From NCBI RefSeq assembly GCF_001742225.1, contig NZ_CP017075.1, forward strand, positions 2,232,001-2,296,000: a DNA stretch of 64,000 nt, read 5' to 3'. Below the pieces are notes generated by a model that was given only the letters and a program-made list of their open reading frames with translations, had not been told where the DNA came from and ran no database searches. The stretch comes from Novosphingobium resinovorum (GTDB lineage: Bacteria; Pseudomonadota; Alphaproteobacteria; Sphingomonadales; Sphingomonadaceae). The position numbers were made by a program, and so were the translations under genes. Of this stretch, positions 1-8,475 are shown piece after piece (position 1 is the stretch's first letter; the number at the start of each line of letters is the position of its first letter).

Positions 1-1181
1 CCGCTCATGCCGCCTGCGGTCAGGCGGGCCTGGGACCCGGCGCCCCAGAAGGTGTCGAAACGGTTCGCACCCTTGATCGCGCCGCCGGTATCCTGTGCGA
101 TCCACAGGCCGTTGGCCTCGCGGCGGTCCATATCGAGGTACACAGGAGCACCCAACGGCACATAGCGGGGGTCTACGGCCACAGAATTGCCCGCTCGCAC
201 GGGCACATTGAGGGCACCGAGCGGTCCATCACCGTTCAACACTTTAAAGAAAACCCACGAGCGATTGCGCTCCATCAGCGCGCGCCCCTCGACCGGATGC
301 TCGCGGACATATTGCATGATGCCCTGCATGGAGCCGGAGTACTGACCCGGCCCGGAGCCGACCAGCCCCTGATCGCGCATGACCCCGCCGATGCCGGTAT
401 AGGGCAAGCCGTTCTGGCCCGCATAGCCGATGCGCGTCACCGTGCCGTCCGGAGCGACGAGGCGGCCGGAGCCTTGCACCTGAAGGAAGAAGAACTCGAC
501 GGGATCGGCGGCCCAGGCAATCTCCAGCCCCTTGCCCGCCAGCGCCCCGGCATCGATCTGTGCGCGGTCGAAATAGCTGGTGAAGGTGCCGTCCGGCGCA
601 TAGCGGCCAAGCGGCATGCGCCCGCTGCTGAGCGGCGGCGCATCCCCCGGCTTCGCACGCACGAGATCGGGCGGGAAGGCGTAGACCGGCACCGTATAAC
701 CGGGCTGCGGCGTGCGCCCGCCGGCGATCTCCGGTTCGTAGTAGCCGGTAGCGTAGGAACTGCCGTCGCCGATGCGGGCGGCCTCGAAAAAACTGGAGAA
801 GAACAGCGCGGGCGATCCCGCGCCCCAGTTCACGGCGGCGGTGCAAGCCTGCCGCCAGTCCTCGGGCCGGGTCAGGCCACTGCCGTCCTTGCGGACGATG
901 AGCTTCGGGCAGCTTTCACGGAACGAGGCGAGAGCGCCTGCCGCATCGGCCGCGCCCATCCGCAGCGCCGACAGCGCAGGACCACGGCGCACACCGGCAG
1001 CCAGCGCGTTCTGGGGAGATGAAGGCAGGGTCGTCGGCCCGGTCGGCGGAAGCGTGGGGCGCGGGCCGCCGGTCTTCGGGATTACGCCGCCGCAAGCCGC
1101 GAGCGTGGCCAGCAGACCGCCGATCAGAAGAGCGCGCCAGGCGTCCCGGATCGACCGCCCGGACACCACCGCAGGTGCCAT
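1..1181 (-). CDS. mltA: Membrane-bound lytic murein transglycosylase A (MltA), 3' end beyond the window
   Basis: Lipoprotein that cleaves peptidoglycan glycan strands to 1,6-anhydromuropeptides from the inner face of the outer membrane. The ATG at 1181 gives a basic start, a hydrophobic stretch and the lipobox LAAC at about residues 27-30. The MltA barrel follows, with GYYEPEI near residue 140 and QDTGGAIKG near residue 365, whose Asp matches the catalytic Asp of the family (3D domain). The C-terminus runs off the left edge, so the stop is not seen. GGAG lies 3 bases before the ATG. The Tim44-like gene lies 117 bp upstream on the same strand, a pairing common in sphingomonads. Confidence 0.93.
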   Translation of the reverse strand, partial: MAPAVVSGRSIRDAWRALLIGGLLATLAACGGVIPKTGGPRPTLPPTGPTTLPSSPQNALAAGVRRGPALSALRMGAADAAGALASFRESCPKLIVRKDGSGLTRPEDWRQACTAAVNWGAGSPALFFSSFFEAARIGDGSSYATGYYEPEIAGGRTPQPGYTVPVYAFPPDLVRAKPGDAPPLSSGRMPLGRYAPDGTFTSYFDRAQIDAGALAGKGLEIAWAADPVEFFFLQVQGSGRLVAPDGTVTRIGYAGQNGLPYTGIGGVMRDQGLVGSGPGQYSGSMQGIMQYVREHPVEGRALMERNRSWVFFKVLNGDGPLGALNVPVRAGNSVAVDPRYVPLGAPVYLDMDRREANGLWIAQDTGGAIKGANRFDTFWGAGSQARLTAGGMS

Positions 1182-1298
1182 AGTCTCCAGCGCCAAAACA
1201 AACCCTCCCCGCAAAGCAGACGCCCCGCGCCGGGGGTGGCACGGGGCGGATCAGGCTTTGTCGGCTAGCAGTCCAAAGAAGGGGGGATCAACCCCGGA

Positions 1299-1988
1299 TC
1301 AACCTTCGTCGGTCTCTTCGAGGACCCAGTCGGGATCAGGCGAGTTCACGGCGCGACCGAACGTCCAGACGTCGATTGTCTCGATCGCGTCGTCGAGCGA
1401 ACCGGCGACCACCTGACCCTCGGCGTTGCGAGTGACGGCGGCGATATCGGCACGGAAGCGCAGGGTGATGCGGGCATAGCCGTTTTCCACGCCGGCAGCG
1501 GTGAAGCCGGTTTCCTCGATGCGGATCAAGCGGTTGTCGAGCGTCTCGCCGGCCTCGATACGGGCGTCGATGGCGGCGGCGAAACCGGCATAGACGTCAT
1601 CATCGCAAAGCTGGCGCAGTTCGGCCTTGTCGCCCTTCCAGAAGGCTTCGAGGATCATGCGATAAGCACTGCGCGCGCCGTCGAGGAAGGCGGCGGCGTC
1701 GAAACGGCGATCAGCCTGCGAAATCTCCGCAAGGCCACGCTCGACCGAAGGCGGCGCGAGCGGGATCGCACGCTGGCGGGGCTGTTCGGCGCGGGCGCGG
1801 TCATCGCTGCGCTGATCGGGACGCGGCGGCGCGGAAACGCGCGGAGCGCCCGGCTTCTGGCCCTGGCGACCTTCGAAGCGTCCCTGGATGGGCTCCTCTT
1901 CATGCTCGGCGCGGCGGCCGAGCACGGAGTACAGCCGCAAGCCAAGGAAGGCTGCGATCATGGCCAGGATCACTATTTCCGGTGTCAC
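1299..1988 (-). CDS. Tim44-like domain protein
   Basis: A 229-residue protein with one N-terminal membrane segment (residues about 2-20), a charged, Pro/Arg-rich linker and a C-terminal Tim44-like domain (about 90-229). That domain ends with an alpha+beta fold containing DVWTFGRAV, typical of bacterial TimA proteins. The family resembles the mitochondrial import motor protein Tim44; the bacterial role at the inner membrane is not settled. The GTG at 1988 is chosen because the membrane segment starts right after it and AGAAGGA lies upstream; a longer frame back to 2117 has no family similarity. It is transcribed towards mltA and divergent from secB, which fits a protein-export neighbourhood. 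Confidence 0.85.
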   Translation of the reverse strand: MTPEIVILAMIAAFLGLRLYSVLGRRAEHEEEPIQGRFEGRQGQKPGAPRVSAPPRPDQRSDDRARAEQPRQRAIPLAPPSVERGLAEISQADRRFDAAAFLDGARSAYRMILEAFWKGDKAELRQLCDDDVYAGFAAAIDARIEAGETLDNRLIRIEETGFTAAGVENGYARITLRFRADIAAVTRNAEGQVVAGSLDDAIETIDVWTFGRAVNSPDPDWVLEETDEG

Positions 1989-2337
1989 GTCCCTAATTCC
2001 ATCCTTCTGTGGCGCCCCGTCTGTGGCACCGTGGCCGCAACCGATCAAAGACCGGCCTGAAGCCCCATCGCACTCCGGCGCAGTTCCGAAGACTCGAACG
2101 TGCCTTCGGCTTAGCACTCGAACATAGCCCCAGATAGGTACGCATTACAAATGAACAACGCGTGAGTGGCTCGTTCGGGGCATTTTCCCGGCGGATCGAG
2201 CCCCTCGAAGCGATGTGCGCGCAACTTCGGGACACAACCTCTACAATTTTCCCGACGCTCGGGTGTTCCCCGCGCCCGCAAAATGTTTTACCCGCCCCCG
2301 CTGAACGTTTCAGATTCCATTGCGGGACACAGATCAG
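1989..2337. promoter_or_regulatory. Divergent intergenic region between tim44-like gene and secB
   Basis: This 349-bp stretch separates two divergent genes and must hold both promoters. Apart from an AT-richer part around 2125-2160 I see no clear sigma-70 boxes, operator or RNA structure. The open frames crossing it show no protein similarity. Confidence 0.4.
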
Positions 2338-2853
2338 ATGGCCGACGAAGGCAACATCATTTCCGACCTCGACCTCGGCAACGGCGAAGACACCGCCCCC
2401 GCCGCAGGCATCATTTCGCAGTACATCAAGGATCTCTCGGTCGAGAATCCGAACGCCCCCGAAGCGTTCTCGTGGCAGGAACAGCCGCAGATCGACGTGC
2501 AGTTCAACATCGGCGCGCGCGCGATCGAGGGCGAAGTCCACGAAGTCGAGCTGAAGATCACCTGCTCGTCGCGCACCAGCCTGGGCGTCGCCTTCGCGGT
2601 CGAGCTGAGCTACTGCGCGCTCATCGGCATGCGCAACCTCGAAGAGGCCCAGTCGCACGCGTTCCTCTTCGCCGAGGCGCCGCGCATCCTGTTCCCTTAC
2701 GCCCGCCGCATCGTGTCGGACGCCGTGCGCGACGCCGGTTTCGCGCCGCTCATGCTCGAGCCGATCGACTTCAACGGCCTCTACGTGCAGCAACTGCAGG
2801 CGCAGCAGCAGCAGGCCGAGACCGGCATGGGCGAGCCGGTCGGCAACGCCTGA
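2338..2853 (+). CDS. secB: Protein-export chaperone SecB
   Basis: Tetrameric cytosolic chaperone that keeps preproteins unfolded and passes them to SecA. The 171-residue product has the SecB beta-sheet core (QPQIDVQFNIGAR, VELKITCSS), the conserved LFPYARRIVSDAVRDAGF segment near residues 115-135 and a Gln-rich, flexible C-terminus (QQLQAQQQQ). The ATG at 2338 gives the usual MADE start; a TTG six codons upstream (2320) is possible but less likely. Length fits alphaproteobacterial SecB. It is divergent from the Tim44-like gene and followed by murJ after a repeat-bearing gap. Confidence 0.95.
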   Translation: MADEGNIISDLDLGNGEDTAPAAGIISQYIKDLSVENPNAPEAFSWQEQPQIDVQFNIGARAIEGEVHEVELKITCSSRTSLGVAFAVELSYCALIGMRNLEEAQSHAFLFAEAPRILFPYARRIVSDAVRDAGFAPLMLEPIDFNGLYVQQLQAQQQQAETGMGEPVGNA

Positions 2854-2886
2854 GATAGTTGCTGAGGGTCGGGGCGTCGCGCCGGT

Positions 2887-2986
2887 GCTTCGACAAGCTC
2901 AGCATGAGCGGGCGGGGGTGATGAAACCAGACGGTGTCACTTCCCGCCCGTTTTCCACTCCGCTCATCCTGAGCTTGTCGAAGGAT
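2887..2986. repeat. Inverted pair of a palindromic intergenic repeat (CTTCGACAAGCTCAG family)
   Basis: The words CTTCGACAAGCTCAGCATGA (2888-2907) and TCATCCTGAGCTTGTCGAAG (2964-2983) are near-perfect inverted copies flanking about 55 bp. This word is a familiar dispersed intergenic repeat in sphingomonad genomes. It sits between secB and murJ and could fold into a long hairpin in the transcript. Confidence 0.75.
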
Positions 2987-3021
2987 GCGAGACACGGCGC
3001 CTGCCTTTTGGAAAGCGCGGC

Positions 3022-4593
3022 ATGAACCTCGCAAAAGCCCTCGCCAGCGTCGGCGGACTGACGCTCGCCAGCCGGGTGCTCGGGCTTGCCCGCGACAGCC
3101 TGTTCGCCCGCTTCGTCGGCGCGGGCTTCGCTTCCGACGCCTTCCTGATCGCGTTTCGCCTGCCCAACATGTTCCGGGCTCTCTTCGCGGAAGGGGCCTT
3201 CGCCTCGGCCTTCATCCCGATGTTCAACCAGAAGGTCACGGACAAGGACGGCCCCGGCCTCCCGGCCGGCATCACTTTCGCCGAAGAGGCGTTGTCGGTG
3301 CTGCTGCCCGTCCTGATCGTCATGACCGTGCTGCTCGAAGTGCTGGCCTGGCCGGTGACGCTGCTGCTTTCGGGCGGGTTCAACGACGTCACGCACGACC
3401 AGTTCGCCTTCGCGGTCATGCTCAGCCGCCTGACGATTCCCTATCTCGCGCTGATAAGCCTCGTCTCGCTGCTGGGCGGCATCCTCAATTCGCTGAACAA
3501 GTTCTGGGTCAACGCCGCCGCGCCGATCCTGCTGAACCTGACGCTGATCGTGGCGCTCCTCGGCTTCCATTCGGACGACCCGCTGATCACCGCGCGCAAC
3601 CAGGCGATCGGTGTTTCCGTTTCCGGCGCGCTCCAGCTGCTCTGGCTGGTGCTCGCCTGCCGCGCCAACGGGGTGTCGATGCGGCTGCGCATGCCGGTGT
3701 GGAACGTCGACGTGAAGCAGCTGCTCAACCTGATCCTGCCTGCGGCCGCCGGAGCCGGAGCGGTGCAGATCAACCTCGTCATCTCCACCGCGCTCGCCGC
3801 CTATCTGCTGGCGCACGGCTCGGTGACCTACATCTACATGGCGGACCGGCTGAACCAGCTGCCGCTCGGCCTCATCGGCATCGGGCTCGGCACCGTCCTG
3901 CTGCCGACGATCTCGCGCCAGCTCGGCGCGGGGCAGGAAGCCGAGGCGATGGAGACGCAGAACCGCGGCCTCGAACTGGCGCTGCTGCTCACCCTGCCCG
4001 CCGCCGTCGCGCTGATCGTCTGCGGAGAGCCGATCGCCGCCGCCCTGTTCGGCTACGGCAAGTTCGACGCGGGCGACGTCGCCCGTACGGCCGAGGCGCT
4101 CGCGGCCTTCTCGATCGGCCTGCCGAGCTACATCCTCGTGAAAGTTCTGACGCCCGGCTACTATGCGCGGCAGGATACGAGGACGCCGGTACGCTACGCG
4201 ACGATCTCGATGGTCGCGAACCTCGTCGGCAATCTGGTGCTGATCGTGCCGCTGCAGCACATGGGGCCGCCGCTGGCGACGGCGCTGGCTTCCACCCTCA
4301 ACGTGGCGATGCTGTACCGCACGCTGGTGAAGCGCGGACATTTCACCGTCGATGCGCGGCTGAAACGGCGCGGACCGAGGCTGGCGCTCGCCGCCGTGGC
4401 GATGGGCGCGGCGCTGTGGTTCGGGCAGGACCTGATGATGCCTTATGTGCACGGCACCTGGCTGGTACGCGGGCTGGCGCTGGTCGTGCTCGTTTCGGCG
4501 GGCTGCGCGGTCTACGGCATCGCTGCCGTGGCGACCGGCGCCTTCACCCGCGCCGACCTCGCCCTCCTGCGCCGCCGCAAGCGCGCCGCCTGA
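3022..4593 (+). CDS. murJ: Lipid II flippase MurJ (MviN family)
   Basis: Polytopic inner-membrane flippase that moves lipid II to the periplasmic face for peptidoglycan synthesis. The 523-residue protein has about 14 hydrophobic segments. The N-terminus carries the family signature: SRVLGLARDSLFARFVGAG at about residues 17-35 and FRLPNMFRALFAEGAFASAF at about 46-65, with the conserved Arg residues of the central cavity. Length is normal. It follows secB and precedes trpS on the same strand. Confidence 0.95.
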   Translation: MNLAKALASVGGLTLASRVLGLARDSLFARFVGAGFASDAFLIAFRLPNMFRALFAEGAFASAFIPMFNQKVTDKDGPGLPAGITFAEEALSVLLPVLIVMTVLLEVLAWPVTLLLSGGFNDVTHDQFAFAVMLSRLTIPYLALISLVSLLGGILNSLNKFWVNAAAPILLNLTLIVALLGFHSDDPLITARNQAIGVSVSGALQLLWLVLACRANGVSMRLRMPVWNVDVKQLLNLILPAAAGAGAVQINLVISTALAAYLLAHGSVTYIYMADRLNQLPLGLIGIGLGTVLLPTISRQLGAGQEAEAMETQNRGLELALLLTLPAAVALIVCGEPIAAALFGYGKFDAGDVARTAEALAAFSIGLPSYILVKVLTPGYYARQDTRTPVRYATISMVANLVGNLVLIVPLQHMGPPLATALASTLNVAMLYRTLVKRGHFTVDARLKRRGPRLALAAVAMGAALWFGQDLMMPYVHGTWLVRGLALVVLVSAGCAVYGIAAVATGAFTRADLALLRRRKRAA

Positions 4594-4633
4594 AGGGTTC
4601 CATCGATGCGCGAACGTGCTATGAGCCCCGGCC

Positions 4634-4717
4634 ATGCAGGATCGTGCGATCTTTTTCCCGCCCACGCTGCGCCCCTTTGCGCCGCGTTCATGGCGATGGC
4701 GTTCGGTCACCCGCTGA
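4634..4717 (+). other. Possible Trp-containing leader peptide upstream of trpS
   Basis: A short frame in the 195-bp gap before trpS encodes 27 residues ending SWRWRSVTR, so two Trp codons stand one codon apart near the end. About 17 bases after its stop a GC hairpin (GTGCCC / GGGCGC, 4728-4743) forms, but no U-run follows. This resembles a Trp-sensing leader. However, TGG is frequent by chance in GC-rich DNA and no good ribosome site precedes the ATG. Treat as a hypothesis. Confidence 0.22.
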
Positions 4718-4788
4718 CCGTACCTGCATTCGTGCCCTGTACGGGCGCAACCCTCACATCCATCGACAACTGACTTAAGGACGCGACC

Positions 4789-5808
4789 ATGCGTATCGTC
4801 TCCGGTATCCAGCCCACCGGCAACCTGCACCTCGGCAATTACCTCGGTGCGATCCGCAACTGGGTGAAGATGCAGGACGAGGTCACCGCCGAGGGTGGCC
4901 AGTGCCTCTACTTCCTGGCCGACCTCCACGCGATCTCGATGCCGCACACCCCCGCCGACCTCGCCGCGAACACGCGCGAGATGGTCGCGGCGCTGGTGGC
5001 CTGCGGGCTCGATCCCGACCGCTCGATCCTATTCAATCAGGCTCAGGTGCCCCAGCACTCCGAGATGCAGTGGCTGCTCAACGGCACCGCGCGCATGGGC
5101 TGGCTGAACCGCATGACGCAGTGGAAGGACAAGGCGGGCAAGAACCGCGAGGGTGCCAGCGTCGCACTGTTCACCTACCCGGTGCTGCAGGCCGCCGACG
5201 TGCTGCTCTACCAGGCGACTCACGTGCCGGTGGGCGAGGACCAGAAGCAGCACCTCGAACTCGCCCGCGACATCGCACAGAAATTCAACAACGACTTCTG
5301 TGCGGAAGACGCGCCGCTGTTCACCCTGCCCGCACCGTTCATCCCGCCCGAGGCCGCGCGCATCATGTCCCTGCGTGACGGCACCGCCAAGATGAGCAAG
5401 TCCGACCCCTCGGACATGAGCCGCATCAACATGACCGACACCGCCGATGCCATCATGCAAAAGGTGAAGAAGGCCAAGACCGATCCGGAGCCGCTGCCCT
5501 CGGAAAAGGGCGGCCTCGAAGGCCGCGCCGAGGCGAAGAACCTCGTTGCGATCTACGCGGTCATGGCGGGCACCACGGTCGAGGCGGTGCTGGCCGAGTT
5601 CGGCGGCGAAGGCTTCGGCAAGTTCAAGCCCGCGCTCGGCGAACTGCTGGTCGAGAAGCTGGCGCCGATCAACGCCCGCTTCCTCGAACTGCGCGAGGAC
5701 CGCGAGCGCCTCGACGCGATCCTGTGCAAGGGTGCTTCCAAGGCCCGCGAACTGGCGATCCCGACGCTGGAAAAGACCTACAACGCCCTCGGACTCGTGC
5801 GGGGTTAA
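4789..5808 (+). CDS. trpS: Tryptophanyl-tRNA synthetase
   Basis: Class Ic aminoacyl-tRNA synthetase that charges tRNA(Trp) in the cytoplasm. The 339-residue protein has the HIGH-type motif in [13 protein letters not shown] (residues about 9-21), the Trp pocket region [14 protein letters not shown] and the KMSKS loop at about residues 201-205. Length matches bacterial TrpRS. AAGGA lies just before the ATG. The gene follows murJ and ends at a strong terminator. Confidence 0.97.
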   Translation: MRIVSGIQPTGNLHLGNYLGAIRNWVKMQDEVTAEGGQCLYFLADLHAISMPHTPADLAANTREMVAALVACGLDPDRSILFNQAQVPQHSEMQWLLNGTARMGWLNRMTQWKDKAGKNREGASVALFTYPVLQAADVLLYQATHVPVGEDQKQHLELARDIAQKFNNDFCAEDAPLFTLPAPFIPPEAARIMSLRDGTAKMSKSDPSDMSRINMTDTADAIMQKVKKAKTDPEPLPSEKGGLEGRAEAKNLVAIYAVMAGTTVEAVLAEFGGEGFGKFKPALGELLVEKLAPINARFLELREDRERLDAILCKGASKARELAIPTLEKTYNALGLVRG

Positions 5809-5819
5809 AATTCGTCTGG

Positions 5820-5840
5820 AAAATGCCCGGTGGGCATTTT
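5820..5840 (+). terminator. Rho-independent-type terminator after trpS
   Basis: AAAATGCCC (5820-5828) pairs perfectly with GGGCATTTT (5832-5840) across a 3-base loop, 12 bases after the trpS stop. The 3' arm supplies the T run. Confidence 0.8.
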
Positions 5841-5847
5841 CGTAGCG

Positions 5848-5925
5848 GCACCGGGCCCACTCCCCCACCCGACCACCCATAGGGTACTATCGTTGGGTGG
5901 TCAGGTGGGGGAGTGGGGCGGTGCC
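5848..5925. repeat. Long near-perfect inverted repeat between trpS and the MOSC gene
   Basis: The arms at 5848-5879 and 5894-5925 are reverse complements over about 32 bp with one extra base and one mismatch, around a 14-base loop. This is far longer than a terminator stem. The same arrangement was not seen elsewhere in the window. Confidence 0.75.
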
Positions 5926-5928
5926 GCC

Positions 5929-5949
5929 AAATCCGCCTGCGGCGGATTT
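5929..5949 (-). terminator. Terminator-like hairpin after the MOSC gene
   Basis: AAATCCGCC (5929-5937) pairs perfectly with GGCGGATTT (5941-5949) across a 3-base loop. It lies 11 bases beyond the stop of the leftward MOSC gene. It is symmetric and could also act on rightward transcription. Confidence 0.6.
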
Positions 5950-5960
5950 GCAGACAGGCG

Positions 5961-6617
5961 CTAAAGCCCCAGCAGCTTCGCGCGTCGCCGGACCCACGGT
6001 TCGGCGAGCGCGGAGACTGCGCCCAACGCTTCCAGGCCTTCCGGGTCGCCCTTGTGCTCTCCGGCTATGAGCAGGCCGAAGACGCGGCGTACGCTCCAGT
6101 CGGGGAAAGGCCGGTCGATCAGTTCAAGCGCATCGCCCGCACCGACCTCGCCGTCCTCGATCACCCGGTAGTACCAGCCCGCCCGGCGCGATTTCACGCA
6201 CCCGGCGTTGACCTTCGCCCCGTCGAAACGATGATCGAGCTTCCAGCACGGCTGGCGCCCCTGGCTCACCTCGACGAGCGCGCTGCCCATGCGCCAGCGA
6301 TCGCCGATGAAGATGTCTTCCTCGGTCAGCCCATCGGTCGCGATATTCTCCCCGAAGGCGCCGTAATCGGCCAGCAGCGGATGGTCGCCGATCGCTTCGC
6401 GCCACCAGTCATAGTGGTCGTGGGGGTAGTGGTGGATGGCCTTGTCCGGCCCGCCATGGACCGAAAGATCGGCCTGGCTGTCCCCTTCGAGGCCCAGTCG
6501 GTAGACCTTCACCCGACCTTGCACCGCCGTCTTGGCGATGGCGCTCGGCTCGTCGGCCGCGCGGAACGGAGCGACCTTGCCGCAAAGTACGGAAAGAATG
6601 GGGAACGGACTCGTCAT
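5961..6617 (-). CDS. MOSC domain protein, YiiM-like
   Basis: A 218-residue protein with a MOSC (molybdenum-cofactor sulfurase C-terminal) domain. VHGGPDKAIHHYPHDHYDWW at about residues 53-72, FGENIATDGL and the Cys in QGRQPCWKLDHRF (about residue 124) are the hallmarks of the YiiM/YuaD group; this Cys is the likely Moco ligand. A short helical C-terminal extension also fits YiiM. E. coli YiiM reduces N-hydroxylated bases; whether this one does is inference. It stands alone on the minus strand, convergent with trpS. Confidence 0.85.
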   Translation of the reverse strand: MTSPFPILSVLCGKVAPFRAADEPSAIAKTAVQGRVKVYRLGLEGDSQADLSVHGGPDKAIHHYPHDHYDWWREAIGDHPLLADYGAFGENIATDGLTEEDIFIGDRWRMGSALVEVSQGRQPCWKLDHRFDGAKVNAGCVKSRRAGWYYRVIEDGEVGAGDALELIDRPFPDWSVRRVFGLLIAGEHKGDPEGLEALGAVSALAEPWVRRRAKLLGL

Positions 6618-6830
6618 GACCGGGCTTTATTCCTACATGAACGAAACGCGATCAAGTCGTGAAGCCGGCCCGAGGGCGGTGGATGCGGGATGAACCGGCG
6701 GAACGGTCCGTCGCTCGTCCAAGTCCATTCAACCTCTATTCAGGGCGTTGATTTCACGACAGTATCGTAAAAGAATCGAAGGCCGCGCCGGAGTGGGGCG
6801 TCTGGATCTCTTCGGGTTCGTGGAGCAAAG

Positions 6831-7520
6831 ATGATGACACACCATTCCGGATCGCAGCTCGGCAGGCTGAAAATGGCCGCTGCCGCCGTGCTGCTCATGG
6901 CGCTCGCCGCGTGCGCGACGCCGTTCAAGGCCGACGTTTCGCGTTTCGCGACCCAGCTCCCCGCCCCGCAGGGCCAGAGCTTCGCGATAGTCGCGGACAA
7001 TCCCAAGCTCGCTGGCGGGCTTGAATTCAGCCAGTATGCCTCGATGGTCGGCGATCGCATGGCCAAGCTGGGCTACACCCCGGTGGAAGACCCGGCCAAG
7101 GCCACGCTGATCGTGCGCTTCGACTACGGCGTCGACAATGGCCGTGAGCGCGTGCGCAGCACTGGTGTGGGCGCAGGCGCGTTCGGCCCGTGGGGCGGCT
7201 GGGGTCCCTATGGCGGCGGCTTCTACGGCCGCGGGTTCTACGGTCGCGGCTTCGGCTGGGGCGGCCCGTGGCGCTATGGCTGGTACGACCCGTTCTTCGA
7301 CAACGGCATTCAGTCCTACACCATCTACACCAGCGGCATCGACCTGAAGATCGACCGCGCCGCAGACGGCCAGCGCCTCTTCGAAGGCAAGGCGGAAGCC
7401 GTCTCGACCTCCAATCGCCTGCAGTATGTCGTGCCCAATCTGGTGGAAGCGATGTTCACGAATTTCCCCGGGAACTCCGGAGAGACCGTGCGCATTACAG
7501 TCGCGCCCGAGAAGAAATAA
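6831..7520 (+). CDS. DUF4136 domain lipoprotein
   Basis: A 229-residue predicted outer-membrane lipoprotein. It has a signal peptide with lipobox LAAC at about residues 25-28 and a DUF4136 fold (about 40-229), with a Gly/Tyr/Phe/Trp-rich insertion around residues 115-145 (repeated FYGRGFYGRGFGWGG). The C-terminus contains LFEGKAEAVSTSN and VEAMFTNFPG, typical of the family, whose function is unknown. A second ATG follows immediately at 6834. It is monocistronic, closed by a strong terminator. Confidence 0.8.
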   Translation: MMTHHSGSQLGRLKMAAAAVLLMALAACATPFKADVSRFATQLPAPQGQSFAIVADNPKLAGGLEFSQYASMVGDRMAKLGYTPVEDPAKATLIVRFDYGVDNGRERVRSTGVGAGAFGPWGGWGPYGGGFYGRGFYGRGFGWGGPWRYGWYDPFFDNGIQSYTIYTSGIDLKIDRAADGQRLFEGKAEAVSTSNRLQYVVPNLVEAMFTNFPGNSGETVRITVAPEKK

Positions 7521-7568
7521 GCACGAAATCAGACAGGCTCCCCCCTGCGAAGAGTGGGAGACACCGAG

Positions 7569-7605
7569 GGACGGGTCCGCTGAAATATTGCGGGCCCGTC
7601 CTTTT
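7569..7605 (+). terminator. Rho-independent terminator after the DUF4136 gene
   Basis: A 12-bp stem, GGACGGGTCCGC (7569-7580) with GCGGGCCCGTCC (7590-7601) and one wobble pair, is followed by TTTT. A second stem, CTATGGGGC (7607-7615) with its complement at 7633-7641, follows directly and overlaps the ribosome site of the next small gene. Confidence 0.88.
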
Positions 7606-7650
7606 GCTATGGGGCCTCAGGCGCTATCTGGCGCCCCATAGGATTTGTTG

Positions 7651-7833
7651 ATGCATAATTTCATGGCCATCCTCTCGCAGCTGTTCTGGGGCGTCACCAT
7701 CGGCGCCTTGAGCGCTGCGTTCGAGACGCTGGCCAAGGGCGCGATGATGCTGGGCGGCCTCGGCGGTGCGGGCTGGTATGGCCTGAAGTGGCGTAAGGCC
7801 CGGCGTGAGCGGGACGGCAAGGGCAAGGACTGA
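7651..7833 (+). CDS. Small membrane protein of unknown function
   Basis: A 60-residue product with one or two hydrophobic segments (about residues 3-36, Gly/Ala-rich), then a strongly basic tail (WRKARRERDGKGKD). AGGA lies 7 bases before the ATG; two TTG codons (7645, 7648) also precede it. I do not recognise the family. A second small membrane protein starts 5 bases after its stop, so the two probably form one unit. The ribosome site lies next to the 3' arm of a stem (7633-7641), so translation may depend on RNA folding. Confidence 0.5.
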   Translation: MHNFMAILSQLFWGVTIGALSAAFETLAKGAMMLGGLGGAGWYGLKWRKARRERDGKGKD

Positions 7834-7838
7834 CGCTT

Positions 7839-8003
7839 TTGTCCTGGCTCGTTGAATGGATCTTCGAAGGTCTTATCGAAGCAACCGCCGAAGCGATCCA
7901 CCACCGTTATGGCTGGGGTGGATGCGCCTCGCTGATCCTGTCGCTCGTCGCGGTGATCGGGGCCTTGCTGTGGTGGAGCGGAGTGTTCAGCTCCGCCACC
8001 TGA
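7839..8003 (+). CDS. Small membrane protein of unknown function
   Basis: A 54-residue product beginning at a TTG with GGGCAAGGA about 9 bases before it. Residues 2-24 look like an amphipathic, acidic helix (WLVEWIFEGLIEATAEAI), and residues 31-48 are a hydrophobic segment rich in Leu and Trp. No ATG exists in frame; the frame closes upstream at 7806. It follows the preceding small gene by 5 bases and converges on dut with one base between the stops. Function is unknown. The hydrophobic profile and spacing argue that it is real. Confidence 0.45.
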   Translation: MSWLVEWIFEGLIEATAEAIHHRYGWGGCASLILSLVAVIGALLWWSGVFSSAT

Positions 8004-8004
8004 A

Positions 8005-8475
8005 TCAGCTCCCCAGCGCGACCACGCCGCCGGTGGAGCCGAAACCGCCCTCACCCCGCGCCGTCTCGTCAAGTTCCTCGACGGCCACCCACGAGGCGCG
8101 CGTCACGGGCGCCAGAACCAGTTGCGCGACGCGGTCGCCGCGGCGAATGTCGAAGCCTTCGGCGCCGTGGTTGATGAGGATGACCTTGACCTCGCCCCGG
8201 TAGTCCGAATCCACCGTCCCCGGCGAATTGGGCACCGAAATGCCGTGCTTGAGCGCAAGGCCCGAACGCGGGCGTACCTGAATTTCGTAACCCACCGGGA
8301 TCGCCACCGAGAGGCCGGTGGCCACCGCATGACGCCCACCGGACGGGATCGTCACGTCCTCGGCCGAGACCACGTCCATGCCCGCCGCGCCTTCGGTGGC
8401 GTAGACGGGCAGGTCCAGCCCCTGCCCGTGCGGCAGGACCTTGACCATGACGGGGACTTCATTCGGCGAGTGCAT
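8005..8475 (-). CDS. dut: dUTP diphosphatase (dUTPase)
   Basis: Trimeric enzyme that hydrolyses dUTP to dUMP and PPi, limiting uracil in DNA and supplying dTMP synthesis. All five motifs are present in the 156 residues: [29 protein letters not shown] (catalytic Asp), [10 protein letters not shown] and the C-terminal GEGGFGSTG arm. The ATG at 8475 has AAGGA 8 bases upstream and overlaps the end of coaBC by 17 bases; a Met 9 codons later (8448) would avoid the overlap. The coaBC-dut pairing is common in alphaproteobacteria. Confidence 0.95.
   Translation of the reverse strand: MHSPNEVPVMVKVLPHGQGLDLPVYATEGAAGMDVVSAEDVTIPSGGRHAVATGLSVAIPVGYEIQVRPRSGLALKHGISVPNSPGTVDSDYRGEVKVILINHGAEGFDIRRGDRVAQLVLAPVTRASWVAVEELDETARGEGGFGSTGGVVALGS

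Noticed and set aside
4605..4772. A 55-codon frame (ATG at 4605) in the gap before trpS
   Set aside because: No ribosome site, no recognisable composition, and it overlaps the shorter Trp-containing frame. Kept neither as a gene nor as a regulator.
2899..4947. A 682-codon frame on the minus strand opposite murJ
   Set aside because: Composition is Arg/Gly/His/Gln-rich with no similarity, while murJ on the plus strand is complete and well conserved. High GC leaves long antisense frames open.
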